Below are positions 37,621-48,280 of a stretch of 64,000 bases of DNA, in pieces. The notes under the pieces are model-generated. The model was not told the origin of the DNA. It made no database searches and saw only the letters and a program-made list of their open reading frames with translations. Every line of letters starts with the position of its first letter. Position 1 is the stretch's first letter. Source of the DNA: Adiantum capillus-veneris (Eukaryota; Streptophyta; Polypodiopsida; Polypodiales; Pteridaceae); NCBI GenBank assembly GCA_014529385.2, contig CM043955.1, forward strand, positions 146,904,140-146,968,139, written 5' to 3'. A program made the position numbers and the translations under genes.

Positions 37621-37926
37621 TCAAAGTCTCTAACAAGAAGAATCCAAGGAATATACCTTTCTCATTGACAATGACTTGGGTTTATATAAACCCTAGAAGG
37701 AGACCTAGTCCTGTCTCGCAGTGGAAACGAGACAACTTTTTTGAAATTTCTAAAACTATTTTGGCCATATAAACCCAAGTCTCTAACAAGAAGATTCCAA
37801 GGAATATACCTTTCTCATTGACAATGACTTGGGTTTATATAAACCCTAGAAGGAGACCTAGTCCTGTCTCGCAGTGGAAACGGGACAACTTTTTTGAAAT
37901 TTTTAAAACTATTTTGGCCATATAAC
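37621..37926. repeat. 153-bp tandem duplication carrying a palindromic TATA-like core
   Basis: The two units start 153 bp apart ('aagtctctaacaagaag' at 37,624 and 37,777) and are nearly identical. Each contains the perfect 16-bp palindrome 'gggtttatataaaccc' (37,678-37,693 and 37,831-37,846), which includes TATATAA. The near identity suggests a recent event. Confidence 0.93.
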
Positions 37927-39029
37927 TTCCATTAATTGGACTAAGGTTTTCTTAACCAACACTTTGTTCCCCCTAACATATGTGAGGGCACAGCCACTGG
38001 TGGACTCCTCTTCCAAGTGGAGAATTTTTCTAGACTTTTTTGGTCTGCGGAAATGGATTGTTACCTGACTAATTAGGTCCACATGTCCATGATTGACAAC
38101 CTTAGTCGATCCCCACTTACCACCCCGCACTCACACATGATACTTTGTTATTTAATTACTACCACGTTCTTACCACAATTAAAATAATGATTCCTTTTAT
38201 CCTCCATAATAGAATTTTGTTAAAACAACCCTTGAAAGCAGTATTGAAAACAATATTTAGCAAACAGACATCTTTAGACTTAAGACAAGGTACTGTCAAT
38301 TTGAAGTAACTCTGACCAGTACTGGCTTGTCTCAAGATCACCTATAGAGGGGTGAAAAACAACACCCATTCCTTATTTATAAAAACTGGGGTGGAAAAAG
38401 TCATAACCCAAAATTTGGGCGCCCATACGCCAAGCGGTTTCCCATACAACCGGGTGGTTCCTCTAGGATAAAAACGATATCCTAACTAGTATCCACAAAC
38501 GTAGACAAGCACGGGGTAAAGACTCCACGTGCACGGAGGTAACCGACTCATCCATGGCTAACTCGCCATCATTACTCATCACCTGAAGTAAAATATTCCA
38601 AGGAATCAGAGGTGTCTTGAGACAAGCTGTCCTGAGGATGATCAAACATTCTTTCCTAGGTCAACCAGTCTTAGCCCAAACAGTTCTTTTCTATTTACAA
38701 ACAATGTTCATTGGTTTCTTGGAAGTTACCTTCCGTTTTTTGGCTAGTTATTCCTTTCTGGTTCTTACGTATGAAATGTTAATTTATAAATAAATTTAAT
38801 CTATTTGAATACTTAAGTGAATGAATGGAAACCCACCTGAGACTAATCAATCATCTGCTGCTGTGTACTGGCGCCTGAAGACGCTCCTCCGTAGGCCTAC
38901 GATTAGATCCAGCCTCATGTTCATGGGACGCCCTAGTCCTTTTGTGCGTTGTATCTTCCTCATCGGAGCCATAGTGGTAGCCTTTATAAAAGGATACTTA
39001 ATTGATTCGATAATTAAATGAATAATCTC
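37927..39029. other. No gene recognised
   Basis: Unassigned sequence. The open stretches at 37,909-38,130 (minus) and 38,821-39,021 (plus) are short and show no known domain. Confidence 0.4.
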
Positions 39030-39949
39030 TCATATTCCTTTTATCCAAAAATAGGGATTTTTGGACGAAATAAGTATCTTTGATAAATATCTAGATGAGA
39101 TATTTTCTCCTAAGCTTCCTAATAGTGTTGTTGTTCTCCCATAATTATCTTATAATTGTTGGGGATATTTTATTAAATTCCTTATTTAATTTTTGTTCAA
39201 AAATATCCTAATTCGGCTTTAGTAATCTATTAATTACGTATCTGCTTGTGGGATATTTACCCTAGGTGTATTTTGATGTATATAACTCTAGTAATTATCT
39301 TGCTAACTTATAAATTGATTTATAATTTTTCTTTCTCAATTTATAATCTAAATCAGGCAATATTAGCTAAGATAATTAGCTAAACTGACTATTTGGGGTC
39401 AAGGTAATTATCCCAACTTCCTAAGTCTATTTTCTATCTCTGATAGTTACCATGTAATTATATAAATTAATTTGCTAATTTCCCTTCTCAATTTATAGAC
39501 AAAATCAGACAATATTAGCTAAGATAAATAGCGCGCTAAACTAATTATCTGTGCATGACCTATTTATCACAAGTTTCTAACAAAAATTATACCTCTTATA
39601 ATTATTACATAATTATCTAAGTAATTTTACTAATTTTGCCCTTTCATTTCTGCTCAAAACAGACAATTTTGGCCTATTTAATTGGATAAACTAATTTCCT
39701 GTGTATATCCTAACTATCAATATTTTCCTACCATGATTCCTATCTCTGATATTTATTGTGTGGTTATTTAAGTAATTTTCTAATTTCCGTCTTTAATTTA
39801 CTCTCAAAAACAAGGTTTTTTTACTAAGATAATTATTTAAAATATTTTTTTGTGGCTAAGCTGAGTAATACGGCTTCCTAATGATATGTTCTAACTCTGA
39901 AAATCATCTCAAAGCTATCTAACCTAATCTACTAATTTCCCCCTTTAAA
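39030..39949. repeat. Degenerate 151-bp tandem array (~6 units) abutting an LTR
   Basis: The block 'attcc(t)tt...tttat', often followed by 'ctcaaaa(t/c)ca(g)ac', recurs at about 39,030, 39,180, 39,326, 39,478, 39,634, 39,781 and 39,935, a step of 146-156 bp. Within units, 'gctaagataattag', 'tcctaa...tctgata' and 'ttatctaagtaatttnctaatttcc' recur in the same order. The units are strongly diverged and very AT-rich. The last partial unit passes directly into the LTR at 39,950. Confidence 0.75.
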
Positions 39950-41500
39950 TTGTGTGTAACGGAAAATAACATGAACATAGTGAGCATTTCACTAGTATAG
40001 GTTCCTAATGAGAATACCAAGAGTTCTTGGGTGGAGAGAGCAACAAAAAGCATAACATCTAGTTAGATAGCATTAACAATACTTCAAAAGAGAGAGAAAT
40101 TAAGCTATTGATAACAATTGATGATCGGATTTTCATGGAGCCGGTCTCCCCTCCAAAAGGATTTGTATTATAGCTTTCTCCCATCAAGAGAGACATTTTA
40201 CAATACAATTTGTGTTCCTTTAATACTAGCTAGTGCAATGAAGATGGGAGCTTCAAGCACTAAGCAAACACTTATTAAACACAACATCAATTCCCTTACG
40301 GTCTCAGACCCAAGACCTCACACACCTTCGAAGATGGTGAGAGCTAGCGGGGTATGAGAGTAGATTGAGAGGAAGAAGGAGTAGTCTTACGAGAAAGATG
40401 TACATCTCCTCAAATATTCACTCATATTAGCATAGCATAGCTTAGTAATTACCATGGTACAGGAGATGAGCATGCATTGAAGCCTGGCTCTTTGTTGGAT
40501 TTGCATCACAAAGCCAGAGTTGTTGGTGTAGGCCTCCCTTCTCACAAGCTTGGAGTAGGTGATAAGCTTTCCATTAAATCTTTAGAAGGAGAGAGAGAGT
40601 CTTCTTGCTTCACACATGAGCTTGTGTGTGACTGTGTGAGATAATGACTTCAGAAAATCAGCCCCCTCTCTCTCTCTCTTGGTCGACCCCTCATGCTATT
40701 TCCTCTTACTGACACCCTATTGGACCTCTCCAGGCTTAGCCAATAGGATTTTAGAAGCATAAGTGATAGCCTTCTGGCATGTGTCCCCCTTTCCCCTTTT
40801 GTGAGAGCTTTAGGTATTTAATTAATGCAACTTAACTCTCCCCTTTGTCTCTCGGCCAATAGGAATCACGTAAGCCATTGGGTTGTTGAATGCTCATTGG
40901 ACCCCTTGGGAGACTGTCCAATAGTCTTCTAGATAGCTTAATTCTTATTGGTTCTTTTATTAAGTGCTTTTAAATAAATTAAACTAGATTTACTCTAGCC
41001 TAATTCTCATTGGTCCACCTCCATGGCCATCCAATATGATTTAAGTGCACCTTGTGGGCATTTGGGCTAGGGAGTTGACATGTGTCCCTCATTCCTTTTG
41101 TGTAAAGGAAGCTTGTGAGTGTGTGTGTGTGTGTTTCTCTCTCATCCCCTATCTGCAAGGCTCACCCCCTCCTTTGTAGTATTTGTGAAGACTTTTTTGG
41201 TACACACAAAGCATCCAATTTCCCTAATGATGACCTTTGGACACAACGTTTGAATTTTGGAACCTTAGCATTTTGGAAGTCTTAATGGGCTGAACCTTAG
41301 GGTCTTTAAAGCCCATTGTTGCACATTTCTCTTTTTTCGATGGCCCCCCCTTTGGATCCCTATTTTCCCTCCTTTGGATCCCTATTGTGGTAGGTGTGCC
41401 AGCTTAACCCATATTCTAGCTTTTTCTCCCTTGGCACTTCCCCATATTAAATGATTAGCTTAACATGAGAAAATCATTTAGGAGAATTAGATATTAGTTA
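39950..41500 (-). repeat. Outer gypsy 3' LTR (well-aligned part)
   Basis: From 'ttgtgtgtaacgg' (39,950) to 'agatattagttatta' near 41,506 it aligns along its length with 56,521-56,680 plus 62,600-64,000. Shared marks include 'tttcatggagccggt', 'tcacacaccttcgaagatgg', 'gcatagcatagcttagtaatta' (in two parts) and 'aatgggctgaaccttagggt'. It probably continues to about 42,200, but the other copy leaves the window. The outermost ~25 bp present at 56,497-56,520 are missing here, where the LTR meets the 151-bp array. Confidence 0.85.
40719..41035. promoter_or_regulatory. Cluster of nine CCAAT/ATTGG boxes in the outer LTR
   Basis: ATTGG or CCAAT pentamers occur at 40,719, 40,740, 40,856, 40,877, 40,896, 40,918, 40,947, 41,009 and 41,031: nine in 317 bp, in both orientations. 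Most are kept in the other LTR copy (about 63,200-63,525). CCAAT is the core site of NF-Y factors. Chance expectation for either pentamer is about one per 500 bp. A regulatory role is an inference. Confidence 0.5.
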
Positions 41501-41506
41501 TTATGA

Positions 41507-42600
41507 CATTTAGAGTGTAAGTAAGTTTAATCTTCTTAATTAATTGGATTAATTAAGAAAATATAGTTAAATTAACATAATTTTACTAATTAAAAAGGTA
41601 TTAAGCTAATTACTGTGGAATAATCAACTATAGTTTTTTCTATTTAGTGAATTTTGAGTAGAGCTCTCTCTAGGTAAGAGAGAAATGGCTAGGACTCCGA
41701 GTCTGGAATTTTTTGTGAAGGGGGGAGCCTATTTATAGGTTCTTAGGGCTCCTAGGCTGCTTCTGGAAGTTACTTACACCTCAAGCCAGCACCCAACCTT
41801 CCCCTCGCACCACCTGCTGCTAATTCCAGCCTAGGCAGGTTCATCATTGCCCCACACAGCCCCCCAAATACACAAAATCAATTTTCTGCTTTTTTTAAAC
41901 CTTTTCATGATTAATTTTAAAAATATCTGCAATTATCTGTAAATATCTAGGAACTTTAGGATAAAAGTTTTTTTGCGGTAATAATTATTAAAACATTACA
42001 ATTTATTTAATTAAATTAATCCACATTGTAAACTTCCAAGGGCCATTACTATGCAGTTCTTATCGGAATTCAGTTTTGAAAATTTCTAGCCTGGTATTTG
42101 TTGTGCTTAAGATTCCAAAAATACCATGAGATAGTGTTTTTAACTGATTGCTGATCAATGCTTTCTCCTAAAGCTTGAGTTCATTCCTGACAGCTAGAAA
42201 GGTAAGGACCTTACACCGAGCCACAAGGGGGTACCGAGCCAATAGATTAAAAATAAAACACAAAAAGATAAATCGTCTTGTAACAATGATGAATATTCAT
42301 TTTGGAGTTCAATACTCAAGTGCAAAAAGATCAACTACAAAATGTTTTCTATGACACAATAACAAACACCAAGTTAAACCTTTCTATCGTGTGAAATCAA
42401 ACATTCACACTTATAAATCATATCTTCCAATTCACTTGACTTCTTATTTTGAAAAAACAAATTATGAAAAGATTCTTTAGATTGCTATCTTGCACTATCC
42501 AAGACAAACTAACAAGATGAGTAACGAACGTGGATTGAAAGTAACAATTTCAGTGTTTTTATACAGTATTTTTTCTATTAATAATATGAGCTTGTTTACT
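41507..42600. other. Probable continuation of the outer LTR and 3' UTR
   Basis: AT-rich, non-coding. The LTR end (U3 start) and polypurine tract should lie here, but no TG/CA terminus or purine run could be fixed by eye. The repeated phrase 'accgagcca' occurs near 42,215 and 42,232. Confidence 0.4.
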
Positions 42601-43200
42601 AAACATGTCTACTATTGTCCATATTCCCATATTCCCATGGATAGACTTGGGAAATCCAAAGATAAAATCCATGGATATGCTCTCCTATTGTGAATTAGGG
42701 ATTGGCAATGGTTGAAGCGATTCAGGTTGCTTCCCTCTATCAAACTTTGTCTTTTGGCATACCACACATTTAGAAACACACTCTTGTATGTTTGCTTTCA
42801 TGGTAGGCCAATAGAAATAGGTTTCAATCCATTTAAGGGTAGACTGAATCCCTCTATGCCCTATATAAGGAGGAGCATGAGATTTATACATTACTTTCTC
42901 ATGTAGTGAGCTAGTAACACATAATCTATTGCCATAGAGAAGATAACCATCTTGTAAAGTAAATGGTTCCTCTTTCTTCCCTAGTGCAAGGGCTGAAATC
43001 ACATCTCTAAAATCGGGATCAATAGTATACTCCTCTATCATAGAAGATAGATCATTGTGAGTTGCTATGGAAACCGCATTCACTCTTGGCCATCTTGAGA
43101 GTGCATCGGCTACTTGATTATGCTTGCCAGCAATGTGAGCAATATGAAAATGAAATTGCAAAAGATAATTTTCCCACCTCATTTGTTTGTCGGAGATCTT
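42600..43200 (-). pseudogene. Outer gypsy integrase, truncated (zinc-binding domain and start of core)
   Basis: The minus strand reads 'HIAGKHNQVADALSRWP' (end of RNase H), 'KSHAPPYIGHRGIQSTLKWI' and 'CVSKCVVCQKTKFDRGK' (the H-x-H and C-x2-C of the HHCC domain), then 'QPLPIPNSQ'. After a TAG at 42,685-42,687, where TGG is expected, 'ESISMDFIFGFPKSIHGN' and 'IWTIVDMFSKQAHI' follow. The first catalytic Asp is present ('SMDF'). The rest of the catalytic core (second D and E) is missing, and sequence similarity stops near 42,580. The protein would normally insert the cDNA into the genome; this copy cannot. Confidence 0.88.
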
Positions 43201-44007
43201 GGTCTACGTCATGGAGTACTTAAGACTTTGGTGATCCATTCGTAGAATGTAAGGAGTCCCCAATAAATAGTGCTTCCATGAGTCTAAGGCATGTAGAACT
43301 GCGAGGAGTTCCTTTTCATATATGCCTAGATATTGCTCAACAGGGTCGAGCCTTTGACTTTCATAGGCTTTGGCGTGCCCTTCTTGGAGCAAAACAGCTC
43401 CAAGGCAATCACCACAAGCGTCACATTGGACCTTAAATGGCTTTGAGAGATCCAGTAGTGTAAGCACAGGTTGAGAGATAAGCTTTTCTTTAAGTTTTTC
43501 AAAGCATTGTTCTCCTTAGCAGACGATGTATACCTAACTTTTTTCTTTGTTAGGTCATGTAATGGTCCTGCAATTTGTGATAACTTTTCTATGAAGCATC
43601 TATAAGATGCACACATACCTATAAAGCTTCTTAGTTCATGTAGATTCCTTGGTTTAGGCCATCTTTTTATTACCTCTAACTTTGATGGATCCATTTGGAT
43701 GACATCTTGATAGATAATGTGAACTAAATAGTGAATCTCTTGCAAGAAAAAATCACTTCTCTTTTGATTAACATAAAGTTTATTCTATCTTAGAACTTGA
43801 AATATTACATGGAGGTGTTGCTTGTGTTTTTCTAATGAATTAGAGTAGATGATGATATCATCAAAGAAAACTCCAGTAAAGGTTCGGTGAGGCCTGAATA
43901 GCTTCTCCATCAAGCGGTTGAATGTGGCTGGTACATTGGTCAAGACAAAAGGCATGACAACATATTTGTAAAGACCAAACGTAGTGCAAAATGTTACCTT
44001 TAAACTA
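43201..44007 (-). pseudogene. Outer gypsy RT (second half) and RNase H
   Basis: Starting at the inner-element boundary, the minus strand reads 'VTFCTTFGLYKYVVMPF', 'NVPATFNRLMEKLFRP', 'GVFFDDIIIYSNSLEKHKQH' (catalytic FFDD where YxDD is usual), 'WPKPRNLHELRSFIGMCASY' (the connection domain), then RNase H 'FKVQCDACGDCLGAVLLQEG' and 'LLAVLHALDSWKHYLLGTPY'. Frames change at least three times. The TAG at 43,204-43,206, just before 'TKISDKQMRWENYLLQ', fits a CAG. The first RT half lies at 53,684-54,025. Confidence 0.88.
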
Positions 44008-44479
44008 TGCGGGAACGTCTTCTTAGGAGATGGGCGGCGAATTACTTAGTAATTACTATGGTAATTACTACAGTAAACCCAAGTGTATAAATAGGGCCCA
44101 TTACATTGTAATCGGGTTGGCAATTGTTATCATTTGGGTTAGTGCCTTGGCTATACTTGTACTTGAGAATCATTGGCAGTATTGTCGGCTGTACTTTCTC
44201 TTTGTAAATCATATTAGCTGTAATCTTGATCTATAATTCCAATCATGGCATATATTCCAGTTATACTTACTTCTCGTCCAATCTTCTAAATCTGAATCTG
44301 AGTATGAACCTCATTTCCAGTACATAAGTCTGATTCTTATTTCAGTATCCAAATTCCAGTCTAGTCTCTGATTCTTGTCCAGTCTGCTGTCTGAAATCTT
44401 CCTATACTAGTAGCTGAAATCTTCCAACACTGGAATTATCTATCTCAAGAGATCAGCTCCAATTCTATTTTGGCGATCA
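44008..44479 (+). repeat. Inner gypsy 5' LTR
   Basis: From 'tgcgggaacgtcttc' to 'ggcgatca'. It matches 53,229-53,683 with roughly 15-20 substitutions, a 12-bp deletion near 53,510 and a short indel near the end. It contains 'tataaatagggccc' at 44,086, a strong TATA box, so transcription would start near 44,115. Confidence 0.92.
44086..44093 (+). promoter_or_regulatory. TATA box in the inner gypsy LTR
   Basis: 'tataaata' followed by 'gggccc'. The same box is kept in the 3' LTR at 53,308-53,315. Just upstream is the AT-rich, near-palindromic 'ttagtaattactatggtaat', a motif that also occurs in the outer element's LTR at 40,442. Confidence 0.75.
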
Positions 44480-44482
44480 CGG

Positions 44483-44491
44483 TGGCACGAG
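44483..44491 (+). promoter_or_regulatory. Possible primer binding site of the inner gypsy
   Basis: 'tggcacgag' lies 3 bp after the LTR end, where a tRNA-complementary site starting TGG is expected. It is not the initiator-Met site (TGGTATCAGAGC) used by the two minus-strand elements. The matching tRNA could not be identified by eye. Confidence 0.45.
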
Positions 44492-44541
44492 CTGAAGCTC
44501 GTTGACTGAAAGACTCTTCTCCCAGTTCGAAGTTTTCAGCA

Positions 44542-46130
44542 ATGGCACCAAAATCCAGTCGTGGCCGGAAATCCACCATTCGTGTTGACCCCATTCCTGA
44601 GGAGTCAGGAAGAGAGTCTGACCCCAAGCAAGAGAAGATGACAGACACTGAGGCTCAGGAGGAGCATAGTCAGGCTGATGAGGCGCAGGACTCACAGCAC
44701 TCCAATCATTCTCGACGCCGACGGGCAAAACGGGAAGCACGGAAGGCAAAGAGTTCCAAGAGTTCTTGATCCCGGCAAAGAGATGAGGATACCAAGGGAG
44801 GTAAAGGAAGTCACCATACTTCTAGCAGACAAACCAAAGAAGAAACTGACACTAAGACAGAGACAGAGATTGATTGGGATGCTGACACTGACAATTGCAA
44901 GAAGACTCCCAAGCATCATTCTGAATCCAAGAAGAGAAGTGGCGGGATCAGTAGTAACCGGAATGATTACACAGCTTCCTTGAAGATTTCTTTTCCAATA
45001 TTCAAGGGAGGGAACAAGGATGATCCAATAGTATGCTGAACTAAAAAATATTGATGAAGATGATTGGGGGGAATATTTTCCACAAACCTTGAAGGAGGCA
45101 GCGAGGAAATGGTATTACCATTACCCTGCCTGCCAAAGCCTTCAAGTTGGAATATTCCGACAATAGAGGGGACAAAGATATTCTTTGTGAATTAGATAAA
45201 ATCAAACAGAGAAATTTATCAGTCTGTAGTTATGTGGAAAAGATGAAGGAGCTAACCAAGCAGTTACAGGAACCGCCATCTGAGAAGAGGTTGAGGGCAT
45301 GGTTCCTGAATGGGTTCAGAAGCAAAAAGCTTAGGGAACAAGAGGTACCAGCCCCTACCAAGAAATTCAATGATCTAGTCCAAAGGGCATTAAAACTGGA
45401 ACAGCAGGCTAAGAAGGAAAGAGCCACAAGAAGCGAAGGACCAGTAGCAATAGCTCTACTACTGAAAGTTCTGATTCCAGTGAGATGTCCTATAGCTCCA
45501 AGAGTATCTCTAATGGACGAGCAAAGGAAAAAGCAAAGAAGGGATCCTGGACCAAGAAAATTGAAGAAATGGCTAGACAGATTGCCGAAAAATTAGCCAC
45601 ACAAGACAACCAGTTTGAAAGATGGAGACTTGGTGTTCGAAATGCAAATCCAAGGACCATATCTCCAATGAATGTCCACAATGTACCTACTGTAAGGCTT
45701 TTGGTCATCTATGGAACAATTGTGGCATCAGAATTCACCACTTTAAGAAAGGCAAAGATCTGTTAGTGGTTGCCTACACTAAACCAGTGAAGGTAGAACC
45801 AGTCAAAATAGCTCAAGAGGAGAGACCAGGTACCAGTGGTTATGGTCAGGGACGTGGCCGATTCCAACCAGGTATGGGCAGAGGCAGAGGATGAGGCAAC
45901 TTCCAGAATAGGAGCATGAATTGCTATACTTGTGGGAAGTATGGCCATTTTGCAGCCCAATGCTCAGATGCACCTGCAACGACTACTACTGAGGCTAAGG
46001 CACCAGAGCCAATCCCAGTCAGGGTAGTTACTAGGAGCAAGGAGGTAGTCATTGAAGAAATCCCAGACACTTCAGAAGCACCAGTCAATCCTAACAGCAG
46101 CAAGTGGGCTCAATAAAGAGAAGTTTGTAA
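44542..46130 (+). pseudogene. Inner gypsy gag
   Basis: It starts ATG at 44,542 with a charged N-terminus ('KSSRGRKSTIRVDPIPEESG'). After frame changes comes a capsid-like segment ('LKISFPIFKGG' near 44,980; 'CSYVEKMKELTKQLQEPPSE' near 45,222; 'RAWFLNGFRSKKLREQEVP' near 45,293). Three zinc knuckles follow in one frame: 'CSKCKSKDHISNEC', 'CTYCKAFGHLWNNC' and 'CYTCGKYGHFAAQC' (45,630-45,965; C-x2-C-x4-H-x4-C). Gag forms the virus-like particle and binds the RNA. Stops at TGA 44,767, TGA 45,892 and TAA 46,114 each fit a CGA or CAA, and frameshifts lie near 45,040 and 45,450-45,620. From 45,622 to 47,838 a single frame holds, broken only by point stops. Confidence 0.88.
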
Positions 46131-47030
46131 GGCCACAGGTAAAGAAAAGGTGGTAGATGAGTGGCAAGAACAGAGGGAACTAGCGGCTAAAATCACGGAG
46201 GATTTAGCCAAGAAGATGCCAGAGCAGCCAGAAAGTTTCAAAGCTAGAGTCATTCAGAGGATACCAACCCAATTGACTGATAAAGATCAGTCAATACCGG
46301 CCATAAGTGAGACCATGCTGGGTGTGGCACATGGACTAGCTGATGAACGTGGAGTGGAGGGAAAGAGTGGAAGCACTGCAAAAGAAGAATGGTAGTGTGA
46401 AGATACCAGTTCTTCAAGCTCTGACAATCAGTTTGACCAAGAGAGAGAAGAAATTCATGTGAAAATTTGTGATAGAATTCAGAAGCTGACTGCAGAGCTG
46501 GAGGATATAAGAAAAACCTTGCCTGAGGTGGCCAACTTTATCAGACAGTGCAAGAAAACTGAGGCAGAGGCCAGAACAGTGGACTTGATGCCCATTCGAG
46601 ATGATGAAGTTCCACTTATTCAGGTGGACTACAAGGTCAGGAAGCAGTGGGAACCTCTCTGAAGTGTTATCTTAGATGGAGGGGCAGGAGTCAACATAGT
46701 GGGAGCCCATCTTCAACAAAGAATGGGTATCACTAATATGAAACCAGCACCATTGAAAGTACGAATGGAAGATCATAGAGTCGTACAAGCGATGGGTATG
46801 ATTGAAAATATGCAGATAAGAGTTGGGAGGGAGAAATTCAAAACCAGTTTCCTAGTTGTGGATGTGCAAGGGGCATATGGGATGCTACTAGGGCGCCCAT
46901 GGTTGACAAAAGCACATGCTGTTCATGACTATGCAAACCAAACATTGACCATAGAAGGGGCCAATGGTAGAATCCAAATCCAGACCAACAATACCAGGAA
47001 CTGGAAAAAGGAACTGAGGCCGAAGGAGTT
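46131..47030 (+). pseudogene. Inner gypsy gag-pol linker and aspartic protease
   Basis: The linker is acidic and predicted coil-rich ('IQKLTAELEDIRKTLPEVAN'). The protease active site reads 'VILDGGAGVNIV' near 46,662-46,700: D-G-G-A where retroviral proteases have D-[ST]-G-[AS]. The family's second hallmark, a hydrophobic stretch plus G-R, appears as 'GMLLGRPWL'. The enzyme would cut the polyprotein. TAG at 46,393 and TGA at 46,660 are in-frame stops that fit CAG and CGA. The TGA falls only three codons before the active-site strand. Confidence 0.82.
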
Positions 47031-48280
47031 ATGTCAGAAGTACAGAGCCAAGAAGATTGATCAAATGCTAGCGGCCATGAACATATTCCCTTTGGCAGAA
47101 ACTGACTTGAATGCAGTCTTGCTGAACAAAGAGCAGGTTGACAAGCAGAACAGACAATTCCACGATCAGTTTACTGAATTCAATACAGGGGAAAGAACAG
47201 TTCAGCTAACTAGAAGGATGGTGAAACCGGCTGATACTAGTTTAATAGAGGAACCAGTATGTTCTGAAGAGTACCCAGTGGATCAGAATACTGATTTAGA
47301 AATAAATGGACCATCCTGGGATTATGCTGAAGAGTCAACCAAACAAAAAGGAGGCGGGCCAAACTGGTTGCTTCCAGACGACCAAGAAGTAGAAGAGTGT
47401 AACCTAGGATTAGAGGAAAATCCTAGGATGATCAAGGTTAACAAGCACCTCAACCTGGCAATGAAGGAAAAGGCACGAAAAATGTTCCAGAACTATAAAG
47501 ATGTGTTTGCCTGGGAACATACAGATCTGAAGGGAGTAGATCCTGAAGTATGTCAGCACCGAATACCACTGAAACTAGATGCTAGGCTAGTACGATTGCA
47601 AAGATACCGGATGAACCCCAACTATGCAAAGAAGGTTAAGGAGGAGATTGATAATTTTCTCAAGGATGGGTTTATCACAGAAGTGGCAAGCAGTGATTGG
47701 CTATTTCCCATAGTCCTCGTCCCCAAGAAGAATGGAAAATTGAGAGTCTGTGTCGACTATAGGAAACTAAACGTCCAAACTATTAAGAATCCATTTCCCT
47801 TGCCTTTTACTGACATGTTGCTTGATGAGATCACATGATATGAAATGTATAGCTTCATGGATGGTTATAGTGGCTATAACCAGTTACATATCGCTCCTGA
47901 AGATAGAGCCAAGACCACTTTCATCACTGAGTGGGGAGCTTTCATGTATCTGGTGATGCCTTTTGGCCTGTGAAAAGGCATCATGCAATGCACCAGCTAC
48001 CTTTCAGCGGTGTATGATGGAGATGTTTAATGAATTTGTTCATCGGTTGCTCGCCATTTTCATGGATGACTTCACTGTCTATTCAGATGAGGAACAACAC
48101 CTCTTATTCCTAGAAATGGTTTTCAAACGCTGTCAAGAGAAGCGCATTTTCTTGAATCCATTCAAATCTGTTTTTTTAGTATGGAAGGGACAACTACTGG
48201 GACATGTGGTTTCCTGCAATGGAATAGAGATGGACAATGACGAAATTAAAACAGTTTGTTCAGCAAGCTAAAGCACCCAG
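47031..48280 (+). pseudogene. Inner gypsy reverse transcriptase
   Basis: Motifs run in order: 'VCQHRIPLKLDARLVRLQRY', 'EIDNFLKDGFITEV', 'SDWLFPIVLVPKKNGKLRVC', 'VDYRKLNVQTIKNPFPLPF', 'YSFMDGYSGYNQLHIAPEDR', 'TFITEWGAFMYLVMPFGL', 'NAPATFQRCMMEMF' and catalytic 'FMDDF' at 48,059-48,073. Breaks are TGA at 47,836 and an insertion of about 13 bp at 47,973-47,985 inside the otherwise invariant 'FGLxNAPATF' motif, which shifts the frame. A further frame change lies near 48,250. The residues needed for catalysis (D of 'FMDG' and the DD pair) are kept. Confidence 0.92.
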
